Shown: piece after piece, positions 34,853-43,848 of the stretch
How positions within the stretch are numbered: position 1 is the stretch's first letter
How the letters are laid out: the number at the start of each line of letters is the position of its first letter
Assembly: GCF_022370755.2 (NCBI RefSeq)
Contig: NZ_CP092364.2
Span: 2,666,001 to 2,730,000 of the forward strand
Reading direction: 5' to 3'
Length of the DNA: 64,000 nucleotides
Source of the DNA: Mycolicibacterium goodii
Lineage (GTDB): Bacteria > Actinomycetota > Actinomycetes > Mycobacteriales > Mycobacteriaceae
Notes under the pieces: generated by a model
The model's input: only the letters and a program-made list of their open reading frames with translations
Database searches by the model: none
What the model was told of the DNA's origin: nothing
Position numbers and translations under genes: made by a program

Positions 34853-34858
34853 TACGCT
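34853..34858 (+). promoter_or_regulatory. -10 element of a leaderless DeoR-gene promoter
   Basis: TACGCT fits TANNNT and ends six bases before ATG 34865. This is identical to the mptB arrangement at 30358. No ribosome binding site is seen. Confidence 0.6.
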
Positions 34859-34864
34859 TACGGC

Positions 34865-35665
34865 ATGGCAGCCGGCCTGAGTGCGCACGCCCGCCGCGCG
34901 GCGATCGCCGCGCGCATCCACACCGACCGCGAGGTCGACTTCGTATCTCTCGCCGACGAATTCGGCGTCTCGGCGATGACGATCCGCCGCGACATCGAGC
35001 GCCTCGAGGATCAGGGCATCGCCCGGCGGGTGCTTGGCGGCGCGATCGCCTTCGGAGGCAAGGCCACCGAACCCTCGTTCGCGGCGCGGGCCGCCGAATC
35101 CGCCGACGAGAAGCTGCACATCGCCCGCGCCGTCGCCGATCTCCTGACCCCCGAGGAGACCGTGATCCTCGACAGCGGCAGCACCGTGCTGGCGGTCGCG
35201 CGGGCGATCCGCGGCCGCGGACTCGGCCTGACGATCATCACCCCGAGCCTGCTGGTGGCCGTCGAACTGGCCGACGAACCCGACACCACGATCCTGCTGA
35301 CCGGCGGCAAGGTCCGGCCCGGGGAGCTGAGCCTGATCGGCGCCGAGGCCGAGGATTTCTACCTGCGCTACAACTGCGACACGTATGTGATGGGCATCGC
35401 CGGGGTCGACGGCAAGCGCGGCGCCTCGGAATACCACCGCGAGGAAGGCAACGTGAAGCAGGCCGCGATGCGCTCGGCCGACCGCGTCATCGTCGCGGCC
35501 GACGCGACCAAGCTGGGCCGCGTGCAGTTGACCAATGTCGCGCCGGTGTCCGACATCTCGGTGTTGGTGACCGACGGCGCCCCCACCAACCCCACCGTCA
35601 AGGCACTGGAGGCCGCGGGGGTGCAGGTGGTGTGCGTCAACGCCAGGTCAGGGCCATCGCGCTGA
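34865..35665 (+). CDS. DeoR-family sugar regulator
   Basis: A 266-residue repressor with the DeoR helix-turn-helix at about residues 5-55 (VSLADEFGVSAMTIRRDIERLE) and a DeoR C-terminal sugar-phosphate-sensing domain. That domain has IARAVADLLTPEETVILDSGST (about 92-113), the GGKVRPGELSLIGAEAE phosphate-binding stretch and NAEGITP-like YHREEGNVKQAAM. Such repressors are released by phosphorylated sugars. It begins the sugar block and is convergent with the inositol-monophosphatase-like gene, whose last 18 bases it overlaps. It most likely controls the divergent kinase and BtpA promoters. Confidence 0.92.
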   Translation: MAAGLSAHARRAAIAARIHTDREVDFVSLADEFGVSAMTIRRDIERLEDQGIARRVLGGAIAFGGKATEPSFAARAAESADEKLHIARAVADLLTPEETVILDSGSTVLAVARAIRGRGLGLTIITPSLLVAVELADEPDTTILLTGGKVRPGELSLIGAEAEDFYLRYNCDTYVMGIAGVDGKRGASEYHREEGNVKQAAMRSADRVIVAADATKLGRVQLTNVAPVSDISVLVTDGAPTNPTVKALEAAGVQVVCVNARSGPSR

Positions 35666-36409
35666 CACCGGATCGCCCTCGACGCGTGGCCGTGTGACGT
35701 CGGCGCCCGCCTCCTCGGCGATCAGAGCGCCCGCCGCCCAGTCGTGGACGGCGAGGTCGCCCTCGACGAACGCGTCCAAACTGCCCTGCGCCACGAGGCA
35801 CAGATCCACCGCGGCCGCGCCGAAACGACGCATATCGGTGTACTCGGCGACCAGCGCGCCAAGGTCACGCAGTTGGCGACGCCGCATGCCCGGATCGTAG
35901 GACAGGCCGGTGCCCACCAGCCTGGCCGTCGAGGCGACCAGCTGCAGCGGCAGCCGCGCCGACTCCGTCGTCGAATCGACCTGGGCCCCCTCGCCTTTCG
36001 CGGCACTCCAGGTGCTGCCCAGCGCCGGTGCGCACACGGCCCCGGCCAACCAGCTGCCGTCGCAGACCCGGCGCACCGCGACCGACGTCGCGAAGTAGGG
36101 AATGCGCCGCGTGTAGTTGGTGGTGCCGTCGAGCGGGTCGATGACCCACTGCAGCGGACCGGTGCCAACATGTTCGGCGATTTCCTCGCCGAGCATCGAG
36201 TCGTCTGGACGGGCATCGCGCAGCACCGCCCGCACTGCCTGTTCGGCCGCGCGGTCGACCGTGGTGACCACGTCGCCGGCCGCGCTCTTGGTCGTGGCGT
36301 CCACGAGCCGGCCGAGGTGCTGCATGCACACGTCGGCGCCGCGTTCGGCGGCTCTCACCGCCAACCGTCGCAGCTCCTGGCTGACCGGGTGGGTCACCGA
36401 GTCGGTCAC
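35648..36409 (-). CDS. Inositol-monophosphatase family enzyme
   Basis: A 253-residue Mg-dependent phosphatase of the IMPase/FBPase-like family. The metal motif is Glu75/Glu76 (GEEIAEH), then WVIDPLDGTTNY (Asp91, Asp94) and the C-terminal AVHDWAAGALIAEEAGADV. Possible substrates are myo-inositol phosphate, histidinol phosphate or a sugar phosphate. Here its place with a BtpA protein, FGGY kinase and DeoR repressor favours a pathway sugar phosphate, but this is inference. Starts at GTG 36409 overlapping the btpA-like stop (GTGA). It ends early after RPRVEGDP, without the usual last strand. Confidence 0.85.
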   Translation of the reverse strand: MTDSVTHPVSQELRRLAVRAAERGADVCMQHLGRLVDATTKSAAGDVVTTVDRAAEQAVRAVLRDARPDDSMLGEEIAEHVGTGPLQWVIDPLDGTTNYTRRIPYFATSVAVRRVCDGSWLAGAVCAPALGSTWSAAKGEGAQVDSTTESARLPLQLVASTARLVGTGLSYDPGMRRRQLRDLGALVAEYTDMRRFGAAAVDLCLVAQGSLDAFVEGDLAVHDWAAGALIAEEAGADVTRPRVEGDPVSARWP

Positions 36410-37221
36410 AGGTTCTTCCGGAATTCCTTGACGGCGTCCATCAGTTCGGTGACCCGCGATGTGACGGCACGGTTCTCGAAGACCCCGTCCTCCTTGAAGT
36501 AGGTGCCCACCACGGCGCCGTCGGCGATCGCGAGCTGCTCGGCCGCGTTGTGCGCACGCACCCCGGTGTTGACGAACACCGGGACCTCGCCCGCGGCGTT
36601 CTTGACCACCTGCAGTGCCTGCCGGTCAGTCGACGCGCCCGCGGTGAGGCCCGACACGCAGATGGCGTCGGGCTTCGTCGCGAACACGGTCGTCGCGGTG
36701 ATCGATGCCAGATCACGCTCGGCCAGGTACACCGCCGACTCGGGAACGATGTTGAACAGCAGCTTGACGTTGTCACCGCCGATGCGATGCCGATGCCGCG
36801 CGACCGCGCCCACGTTCGTGTTCCACAGACCGAAGTCGCTGGCGTAGACGCCCGTGAAGATCTCGCGGACCCACTGCGCGCCTGTGGCCACCGCGAGGTC
36901 GATCGACGCGCGTCCGTCCCACAGCACGTTCACGCCGTACGGCACCGAGATCTCGGGCAGCAACTCGCCGATGACGCGGGCCATCGTGATCGCGGTGATG
37001 GGCTCGGTCTCGGTGAGGTACGGCAGACTGAACTCGTTGGAGATCATCACCCCGTCGACGCCGCCCTCCTGCAGCGCCGCGAGCTCGTCTTTCGCGCGTT
37101 CCACCACGGCGCGGATACCCGCCGCGGAGTCGAATCCGGGATCGCCGGGCAGCGCCGCCAGGTGCAGCATTGCGATCACGGGTTTCCGCACGGCAAATAC
37201 GTCATCGAGCCAACTGGTCAT
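36406..37221 (-). CDS. BtpA/SgcQ-family TIM-barrel protein
   Basis: A 271-residue protein of the BtpA family with segments KPVIAMLHLAALPGDPGF (about 13-30), GGVDGVMISNEFSLPY, VPYGVNVLWDG, and SGLTAGASTDRQAL, and a C-terminal DGAVVGTYFKEDG phosphate-binding turn. BtpA was first linked to photosystem I stability, while SgcQ relatives sit in sugar operons and are predicted enzymes of unknown reaction. ATG 37221 has GAGAGG seven bases upstream; the 813-codon open frame around it is a shadow of the kinase gene. It is co-transcribed with the IMPase-like gene and divergent from the FGGY kinase. Confidence 0.86.
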   Translation of the reverse strand: MTSWLDDVFAVRKPVIAMLHLAALPGDPGFDSAAGIRAVVERAKDELAALQEGGVDGVMISNEFSLPYLTETEPITAITMARVIGELLPEISVPYGVNVLWDGRASIDLAVATGAQWVREIFTGVYASDFGLWNTNVGAVARHRHRIGGDNVKLLFNIVPESAVYLAERDLASITATTVFATKPDAICVSGLTAGASTDRQALQVVKNAAGEVPVFVNTGVRAHNAAEQLAIADGAVVGTYFKEDGVFENRAVTSRVTELMDAVKEFRKNL

Positions 37222-37386
37222 GGGGCGCCTCTCGCTTCGGCAGACGGAACGACGTGATGTTACTAAATCACAGCCACGGGAGAAAATTTCGTGACTTCGC
37301 GTGATTGTCCCACATATCTTGTGAGAATCTAACAGCATCAGGGTAGGGTGTTCCCACCCGTCATTCGAACCGACAGAGAGGACGGC
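37222..37386. promoter_or_regulatory. Divergent promoter region of the sugar block
   Basis: AT-rich relative to the surroundings. Plus-strand candidate: -35 TTGTGA (37319-37324) and -10 TAGGGT (37344-37349). Minus-strand candidate: -10 TAACAT (complement of 37257-37262). GTGA-N10-TCAC lies at 37254-37271, the direct repeat CGTGA occurs at 37290-37294 and 37300-37304, and TGTGA lies at 37320-37324. These resemble the palindrome in front of the DeoR gene, so DeoR control of both directions is likely. Confidence 0.5.
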
Positions 37387-38874
37387 ATGCCGGAGTTCAC
37401 GATCGGTGTCGACATCGGCACCACGGGGACCAAAACCGTCCTCGTCGAGGTCGGCGCGGCGCGCATCGTCGCGCAGGCCACCGGCGAGACCACCCTCTAC
37501 TCCGACGCGCCAGGGCAGGCCGAGGCCGACCCCGAACAGTGGCTGGACAACGTGCACGCCGGCATCCGGGCGGTACTCACCGAGTCGGGCGTCGCCGCCG
37601 GGCGGGTCGGGGCGGTGGCCACCACCGGCATGGTCCCCGCCGTGGTCCCGGTAGACCTCAACGGCACCCCGGTGCGTCGCGCGATGCTGCAGAACGACGC
37701 CCGCGCAACCCGTGAGATCGATGCGCTCAAGAACCGCATCGCCGACGAAACCGTGCTCGGGGCAACCGGTTCCGCGATCACGCAGCAGTCGGTGGCTCCC
37801 ACCGCGCTGTGGTTGCGCGACCACGAACCGGAGGTGTGGGAGCGCACCGCACACCTGGTCGGCTCGTACGACTGGGTGCTCATGGCCCTCGGCGCCGCAC
37901 CACACGTCGAACTCAACTGGGCCATCGAATCCGGTCTCGGGACACTCGACGGCGGCCGCTTCGACCCGATGTTCGCCGCCGCCGACCTGACGACCGACCT
38001 GGTGCCGCAGGCACTCGCCCCGGGCAGCAGGGCCGGCGAGCTGAGCGCGGCCGCAGCCGAGGCCACCGGCCTGCCGGCCGGGCTGCCGCTGATCGTGGGC
38101 GGGGCCGACCACGTGCTGTCGGCATACGCCGCAGGCGTCAACGGACCGGGCGACTGGCTCGTCAAGCTCGGCGGAGCCGGTGACATCCTGGCCGCCAGCG
38201 GTCGTCCCGTCGTCGATTCGCGGCTCTATCTCGACGCGCATCCCGTACCCGGCCGCTGGCTGCCCAACGGCTGCATGGCCACCAGTGGAAGCCTCATCCG
38301 GTGGTTCCAGACGCTGTCCGGCGGCATCGATCTCGTCGCCCTCGACAACGAGGCCGAGAGCCGCTCTCCCGCCGAAGTGCTCTGTCTGCCATATTTTCTC
38401 GGCGAGAAGAGCCCGCTGCACGATCCGGATCTGCGTGGCGCGTTCGTCGGCCTCGACCTCGCCCACACCCGGGCCGACATGTACCGCTCGGTCCTGGAGG
38501 CCATCGCGTTCGGCTTCAAACACCACACCGAGGTGTTCGCCGAGATGGGCGTCGAGCTCACGCGTGCCATGGTCACCAACGGCGGCAGCCGCTCGGTGTT
38601 GTGGAAGCAGATCCTCGCCGACGTGCTCGGCACCCCGCTCACGCCCATCATCGGCCACCCGGGCGCCTCCCTCGGCGCAGCCGTCGTCGCCGCGGTGGGC
38701 ATCGGGATGCTCGACGACTGGGACAGCACCCAGGCGTTCCAGACGCTGGGCGAACCCGTCGTCCCCAACCCGCACCACGTCGACCGTTACGCCGAGGCCT
38801 ACACCGAATGGCGCGCCCTCGGCGACGTTCTCACCCCCGTATCCCACCGCATGGCGCGAAAGGCCCGGTCATGA
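37387..38874 (+). CDS. FGGY-family carbohydrate kinase (xylulokinase-like)
   Basis: A 495-residue sugar kinase. N-terminal phosphate loop IGVDIGTTGTKTVLV (about 6-20), the catalytic-Asp region VGGADHVLSAYAAGV, a glycine loop LGGAGDILAASG, and the C-terminal FGGY half with TNGGSRSVLWKQILADVLG. It phosphorylates a ketose or polyol such as xylulose, ribulose or an unknown sugar. ATG 37387 (MPEFTIG) has GAGAGGA upstream and follows the divergent control region. It is the first gene of kinase-SDR-SBP-permease-permease-ATPase and overlaps the SDR by four bases (ATGA). Confidence 0.92.
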   Translation: MPEFTIGVDIGTTGTKTVLVEVGAARIVAQATGETTLYSDAPGQAEADPEQWLDNVHAGIRAVLTESGVAAGRVGAVATTGMVPAVVPVDLNGTPVRRAMLQNDARATREIDALKNRIADETVLGATGSAITQQSVAPTALWLRDHEPEVWERTAHLVGSYDWVLMALGAAPHVELNWAIESGLGTLDGGRFDPMFAAADLTTDLVPQALAPGSRAGELSAAAAEATGLPAGLPLIVGGADHVLSAYAAGVNGPGDWLVKLGGAGDILAASGRPVVDSRLYLDAHPVPGRWLPNGCMATSGSLIRWFQTLSGGIDLVALDNEAESRSPAEVLCLPYFLGEKSPLHDPDLRGAFVGLDLAHTRADMYRSVLEAIAFGFKHHTEVFAEMGVELTRAMVTNGGSRSVLWKQILADVLGTPLTPIIGHPGASLGAAVVAAVGIGMLDDWDSTQAFQTLGEPVVPNPHHVDRYAEAYTEWRALGDVLTPVSHRMARKARS

Positions 38875-39653
38875 CCACCCCCGCAGACAGCACCAACACC
38901 GTCGTCGTCACCGGCGCCGGATCCGGCATCGGCCGCGCGATCGCGACCACGCTCGCCCAGCGCGGCTGGCGCGTCGTCGCCACCGACGTCGACGCGGCCG
39001 CAGCCGACCAGACGGCCGCGGCGCTCACCGGCAGCGGCCACGAATCAGCCGGGCTCGACGTCACCGATCCCGCCCAGTCGTCGGCATTGGCCGACGACGT
39101 CGCGGACCGGCTCGGGCTGCATGCCTGGGTCAGCAACGCCGGCATCTCCGCGATGGCCCACTTCGTCGACGTCTCCCCCGAACAACTCGACCGCAGCCTC
39201 GACGTCAACCTCAAGGGCGTCTTCTTCTGCGGCCAGGCCGCCGCACGCGCGATGATGCGCACCGGGGTGCGCGGCACGATCGTCAACACCGCGTCGATGG
39301 CCGCCAAACAGGGGCGGGTGCCGTTCCTCGCGGACTACGTCGCGTCCAAGTTCGGCGTGCTCGGCCTCACCCAGGCGATGGCCTTCGAGCTTGCCGCACA
39401 CGGCATCACGGTCAACAGTGTCTGCCCCGGTTTCGTGGCAACGCCGATGCAGACACGGGAATTGGAGTGGGAGGCGAAACTCAGCGACTCGACGCCCGAC
39501 GGCGTCCGCCAGTCCTGGATCGACGCGACACCGCTGGGCCGCCTGCAGACTCCCGACGACGTCGCCCGCACGGTGGCGTTCCTGGTCTCCGAAGATGCCC
39601 GCTTCATCACCGGAGAAGCGCTGTCGGTCAACGGCGGTGCGTACATGGACTGA
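38871..39653 (+). CDS. Short-chain dehydrogenase, probable polyol or sugar dehydrogenase
   Basis: A 260-residue classical SDR with the NAD(P) motif TGAGSGIG (14-21), structural NNAG variant SNAG at 88-91, and catalytic Ser142, Tyr156 and Lys160 (YVASK), plus the N-terminal D-x-D (TDVDAA, residues 38-43) that favours NAD over NADP. The C-terminal GEALSVNGGAYMD is typical of ribitol/sorbitol/2-deoxy-gluconate SDRs. Between a FGGY kinase and an ABC importer, oxidation of an imported polyol to a ketose for the kinase is the simplest reading. ATG 38871 overlaps the kinase stop. Confidence 0.92.
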   Translation: MTTPADSTNTVVVTGAGSGIGRAIATTLAQRGWRVVATDVDAAAADQTAAALTGSGHESAGLDVTDPAQSSALADDVADRLGLHAWVSNAGISAMAHFVDVSPEQLDRSLDVNLKGVFFCGQAAARAMMRTGVRGTIVNTASMAAKQGRVPFLADYVASKFGVLGLTQAMAFELAAHGITVNSVCPGFVATPMQTRELEWEAKLSDSTPDGVRQSWIDATPLGRLQTPDDVARTVAFLVSEDARFITGEALSVNGGAYMD

Positions 39654-39711
39654 GCCTGATCGCCGCCCGTCACGCTCAACCGCCCATCCCCCACCAGAAA
39701 AGCGAGAACAG

Positions 39712-41031
39712 ATGAAGATTCCACAACTGCGCCGGCGCCGCTGGCTGCCGGCGATCACGTCGATCACCCTGGCGGCCGGCCTGGTGCTGAGCGGCTGCGC
39801 CGGAACCGGTGGCCCGGCGAACGAGGAAGCCTCGTCGGGTGTGGGCGATGTGCCCACCGACACCTCGGCCACCGTACGGGTGCTCATGGAGAACGTTCCC
39901 GACACCGACATCGTGCAAGGTCTGGTCGGGCAGTTCAACGAGAAGTATCCGGACATCAAGGTCGAGATCGAGACCATGACGTTCGACCAGATGCGGGATC
40001 GGCTGGTGTCGTCGTTCCAGGCCGCGCAGCCCGCGTACGACCTGATCGTCGTCGACAACCCGTGGATGGACGATTTCGCCGAGGCGGGCTTCCTGCAGCC
40101 GCTCAACGACCGCATCGCCGCGACCACCGACTTCCGCCCCGACGACTTCTTCGCGTCGCTGACCGACATCACCGATGTCGACGGCACCACCTATGGCGTG
40201 CCGTTCTACAACTACGCGCTCGGCTACATCTACAACAAGGACGATCTGGCCGCCGCCGGCGCGTCCGTCCCCACCGATCTCGACGGCCTGGTGCGCACGT
40301 CGCAGCAGCTCACGACCGCCGATCGGGCCGGTATCGCGATGCAGCCGCAGCGCGGATACAAGATCTTCGAGGAATGGGCCAACTGGCTGTTCGCCGCGGG
40401 CGGGTCCATCTACGACGCTGACGGCAACCCGACGCTGAACACCGAGCAGGCCGCCCGCGCGCTCGACGCCTACATCGAGACCTACCGCACGGCAGCGCCG
40501 CCCAACAGCCTCGCGTGGGGCTTCGACGAGGCGTTCCGGTCGGTCTCCAGCGGCAAGGCCGCCTCAATGGTCGGCTACAACTGGAACCTGCCCGCTCTCA
40601 ACGACCCGGCCGGCGCGTCGGGTGAGCGCGCCGGTCAGTTCGAGCTGGCACCGATTCCGGGCGGCAAGTCGGCACTGGGCCTGTGGAGCTGGGCGATTCC
40701 GGCCAATTCCGCCGCCTCCGACGCCGCGTGGGCGTTCATCTCGTGGATCACCTCGCCCGAGATCGATGCCGAGCGGGTGGCCAAGGGCGGTGCGGTGATC
40801 CGTAAGAGCTCGCTGACCAACCAGAAAGTGCTCGCCGACGGGTACGGCGAGGACTACTACCGCACGGTCGGTGAGATCCTCAGCGACGCTTCCCCGCTCA
40901 CCCAGGGTACGGGCGGCGAGGAGATGATCCAGGCGGTCGGCACCGAGCTCAACGACGCCGCCGCGGGCAACAAGAGCGTCGCCGACGCGCTGCGCGACGC
41001 CCAGGCAGCGGTGGAGCGGATCCAGAAGTGA
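39712..41031 (+). CDS. Sugar-binding lipoprotein of ABC importer (SBP family 1)
   Basis: A 439-residue exported lipoprotein. Twin-Arg-rich start and signal peptide end in the lipobox VLSGC with Cys29, followed by a Ser/Glu spacer. The mature part is a family 1 extracellular binding protein. It shows VQGLVGQFNEKYPDIKVEIE (about 65-84), a YGVPFYNYALGYIYNKDDL sugar-clamp region, and a C-terminal AWAFISWITSPE. It binds the imported sugar or polyol outside the membrane. It lies 58 bp after the SDR stop and 40 bp before the first permease. Confidence 0.92.
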   Translation: MKIPQLRRRRWLPAITSITLAAGLVLSGCAGTGGPANEEASSGVGDVPTDTSATVRVLMENVPDTDIVQGLVGQFNEKYPDIKVEIETMTFDQMRDRLVSSFQAAQPAYDLIVVDNPWMDDFAEAGFLQPLNDRIAATTDFRPDDFFASLTDITDVDGTTYGVPFYNYALGYIYNKDDLAAAGASVPTDLDGLVRTSQQLTTADRAGIAMQPQRGYKIFEEWANWLFAAGGSIYDADGNPTLNTEQAARALDAYIETYRTAAPPNSLAWGFDEAFRSVSSGKAASMVGYNWNLPALNDPAGASGERAGQFELAPIPGGKSALGLWSWAIPANSAASDAAWAFISWITSPEIDAERVAKGGAVIRKSSLTNQKVLADGYGEDYYRTVGEILSDASPLTQGTGGEEMIQAVGTELNDAAAGNKSVADALRDAQAAVERIQK

Positions 41032-41071
41032 CGGTGGGGAATCCGGCGGCCGTGCCGGCAGGAGGCCGCAG

Positions 41072-41947
41072 ATGAAGTTCAAGTACGGCATGCTGATGCC
41101 GCTGCTGGCCCTGTTCGCCGTGGCCGTCGGATTCCCGCTGTGCTACGCGGCGTACCTGTCCGTCACCGACTACAAGCTCACCGACCGCGAACCCCCCGGG
41201 TTCGTCGGCACGGCGAATTTCGAGGACGCACTGACCAATTCGGCCTTCTGGGAGGCGTTCGCGACGACCGCGATCTACGTGGTGATCGCCGTGTGTGGTG
41301 AACTGCTGCTCGGGTTCGCCCTGGCGCTGGCGCTGCATCAGCAGCGTTGGGCCAAGGACCTGTCCCGCGCGATCGTGCTCGCACCGATGTTCATCACCCC
41401 GATCGCGGTGGGTCTGATCTTCCGGTTCCTGCTCAACGACCAGATCGGTGCCGTACCAGCGCTGCTGCACGCGGTCGGCGCCGACCACGAGTTCTTCGGT
41501 CCCGGACGTGCTCTGTTCACCTTGGCCTTCATCGACATCTGGCAGTGGACGCCGTTCATGGTGCTGCTGATCCTCGCCGGGCTGGAATCCATGCCCAAGC
41601 AACCCATGGAGGCCGCGCGCGTGGACGGCGCGGGGCCCGTCTACCGGCTTCGCCGGGTGCTGATCCCGATGCTGGCGCCGGTGCTCACCGTGGCGGTGCT
41701 GCTGCGCGGCCTCGACGCACTGCGCGTCTTCGAGTACGTCTACGCCACGACACGCGGCGGACCTGGCACCGAAACCCAGACGCTGCAGTACTACATGTAT
41801 CTCGAAGGCATCCAGTTCTTCCGGCTCGCACAGGCCAGCGCCATGGCGTTCATCGTGCTCGTGCTCGTGCTGGCGGTGATCGTGGTGGCGTTCCGGGCGA
41901 TGGAACGAAACCGTGAGCAGACCCGAGAGAGGACCCCGTCCCGATGA
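41072..41947 (+). CDS. ABC sugar importer permease (MalF/UgpA type)
   Basis: A 291-residue permease with six predicted helices. The EAA loop EAARVDGAGPVYRLRRVLIPMLAP lies at about 187-210, the site that contacts the ATPase. The N-terminal helix is followed by the periplasmic loop seen in MalF-type subunits. ATG 41072 has GGAGG upstream. Overlaps the second permease by four bases. Confidence 0.93.
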   Translation: MKFKYGMLMPLLALFAVAVGFPLCYAAYLSVTDYKLTDREPPGFVGTANFEDALTNSAFWEAFATTAIYVVIAVCGELLLGFALALALHQQRWAKDLSRAIVLAPMFITPIAVGLIFRFLLNDQIGAVPALLHAVGADHEFFGPGRALFTLAFIDIWQWTPFMVLLILAGLESMPKQPMEAARVDGAGPVYRLRRVLIPMLAPVLTVAVLLRGLDALRVFEYVYATTRGGPGTETQTLQYYMYLEGIQFFRLAQASAMAFIVLVLVLAVIVVAFRAMERNREQTRERTPSR

Positions 41948-42759
41948 GCCGACCGCGCTGGCTGGAGACGCTGCGCATCACGGTGCTCACCGCGGCGTTC
42001 CTCTTCGTGCTGTTCCCGATCGTCTGGCTGGCCCTGGCGAGTTTCAAGTCACCCTCGCAGATGTCGGAGCCGTTCCTGTTCGTGTTCCGCCCGACGCTCG
42101 ACAACTGGCAGGCCGTGCTGGATTCCGGCATCTTCGCCGCCGCGGGGCGCAGCGCCCTCGTCGGCGTCGTCACCGTGAGCATCAGCCTGCTCGTCGGCAG
42201 CATGGGCGCCTACGCGATCGCGAAGTACCGGGCCGGCGGATCGCTCACGCGTTTCGGCATGCTGGCCGCCCAGGTGGTGCCGCCCGCGGTCATGGTGTTC
42301 CCGTTCCTCACCATGGCGCACGCCCTGCGGATGACCGACACGTTGGCGCCGGTGATCTTCGCGCACCTGTCGTTCGTACTGCCGCTCGTCACGTGGTTTC
42401 TGATCGGGTTCTTCGAGGCCGTGCCACCCTCGTTGGAGGAGCAGGCCCGCGTCGACGGGTTCACCCGCTGGCAGGCGTTCCGCATGGTGGTGCTGCCGCA
42501 GGTGTATCCCGGGATCGGCGCCGCGGGCATCTTCGGGTTCACACTGTCGTGGAACGACCTGTTCTACGGGCTGATCCTGGCACCCGGCAACGCCGCGATC
42601 CTGCCGGTGGCGATCGCGAACTTCAACACGTTCCGTGGCGTCCAGATCGGAACCATGAGCGCGGCCATCATGATCGCGATCATCCCGGTCGTGGTCGCGA
42701 GCTTCTTCATCCAGCGACGCCTGGTCCAGGGGATCAGCGGTGGCGCGGTCAAGTACTAG
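41944..42759 (+). CDS. ABC sugar importer permease (MalG/UgpE type)
   Basis: A 271-residue permease with six predicted helices and the EAA loop EEQARVDGFTRWQAFRMVVLPQVYPG (about 166-191). It pairs with the preceding MalF-type permease; ATG 41944 is within ATGA shared with its stop. A helical C-terminus ends in VQGISGGAVKY, typical of MalG-like subunits. Confidence 0.93.
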   Translation: MSRPRWLETLRITVLTAAFLFVLFPIVWLALASFKSPSQMSEPFLFVFRPTLDNWQAVLDSGIFAAAGRSALVGVVTVSISLLVGSMGAYAIAKYRAGGSLTRFGMLAAQVVPPAVMVFPFLTMAHALRMTDTLAPVIFAHLSFVLPLVTWFLIGFFEAVPPSLEEQARVDGFTRWQAFRMVVLPQVYPGIGAAGIFGFTLSWNDLFYGLILAPGNAAILPVAIANFNTFRGVQIGTMSAAIMIAIIPVVVASFFIQRRLVQGISGGAVKY

Positions 42760-42777
42760 ACAAGCGAGGTTCGAACA

Positions 42778-43836
42778 ATGGCATCGGTGACCTTCTCCAA
42801 GGTCGAGAAGTCCTACGGCGCGGTGACGGTCGTCAAGGATCTCGACCTGGAACTCGCCGACGGCAGCCTGACCGTCCTGGTGGGGCCCTCCGGTTGCGGC
42901 AAGACCACTTCGCTGCGGATGCTCGCAGGTCTGGAACCGGTCACGTCGGGCACCATTCACATCGGTGACCGTGACGTGACGAAACTGGAGCCCCGCGACC
43001 GCGACATCGCGATGGTGTTCCAGAACTATGCGCTGTACCCGCATCTGACGGTCCGGGAGAACATCGCGTTTCCCCTGCGCGCCACCAAGATTCCGCGCGC
43101 AGAGGCGCTGAGGCGGGCCGACGACATCGCCGCGTCGCTCGGGCTCGGTGCACTCGGGTCCCGCAAACCCAAGGACCTCTCCGGCGGCCAGCAGCAGCGT
43201 GTCGCGATCGGTCGCGCGATCATCCGCGAACCCGCGGTGTTTCTGTTCGACGAGCCGTTGAGCAATCTCGACGCCAAGCTACGCGTGGAGACACGCACCG
43301 AACTGCTGCGCCTGCAGCGACGTCTCGGCATCACGGCGCTCTACGTCACGCACGATCAGGAGGAGGCGATGACGCTGTCGGACCGCATCGTGGTGATGCG
43401 CGACGGCCGTATAGCCCAGGCCGGTCCGCCAGAGGAGGTGTACCGCCGTCCGGCCGACACATTCGTCGCGACGTTCGTCGGCAGCCCCAAGATGAACCTC
43501 GTCGACGGCGTGGTGAGCGGTGGGCAACTGCGTACCGAATCCGGCCTGCGGATCCGGGTCGGCGGACCCGACGCCGCCGCGGTGACAGTCGGTGTGCGGC
43601 CTGATGATCTGACGCTGACGCCCACCTCCGAACCGGCCGACGGCGCACCGACGGTCGAACTGGTCGAGTTGCTCGGCCCCCGCGCGATCGTCACGGTGCG
43701 CGCCGGCGAACATCGGCTCACAAGCGTCGTCGACGCGCCGTCGCTCTCCGGGATACCCACCGGCACAACCGTGGAACTGTCGGCGCGCGACGTGCACCGC
43801 TTCGACGTCGCCACCGGGACACGCCTGCCGGACTGA
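42778..43836 (+). CDS. ABC sugar importer ATPase (MalK/UgpC type)
   Basis: A 352-residue ATPase with Walker A GPSGCGKT (36-43), signature LSGGQQQR, Walker B FLFDEPLSNLDA, and the C-terminal regulatory OB-like domain after about residue 240 (GVRPDDLTL near 275). It energises the two permeases 41072-42759. It is the last gene of the block. Its stop faces the convergent ATP-grasp gene with only 12 bp between. Confidence 0.94.
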   Translation: MASVTFSKVEKSYGAVTVVKDLDLELADGSLTVLVGPSGCGKTTSLRMLAGLEPVTSGTIHIGDRDVTKLEPRDRDIAMVFQNYALYPHLTVRENIAFPLRATKIPRAEALRRADDIAASLGLGALGSRKPKDLSGGQQQRVAIGRAIIREPAVFLFDEPLSNLDAKLRVETRTELLRLQRRLGITALYVTHDQEEAMTLSDRIVVMRDGRIAQAGPPEEVYRRPADTFVATFVGSPKMNLVDGVVSGGQLRTESGLRIRVGGPDAAAVTVGVRPDDLTLTPTSEPADGAPTVELVELLGPRAIVTVRAGEHRLTSVVDAPSLSGIPTGTTVELSARDVHRFDVATGTRLPD

Positions 43837-43848
43837 TCCGGCTGCGCC

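Noticed and set aside
36406..38847. 813-codon reading of the BtpA-family gene
   Set aside because: The N-terminal 542 codons are antisense to the kinase. The real start at 37221 has a ribosome binding site and gives the family length.
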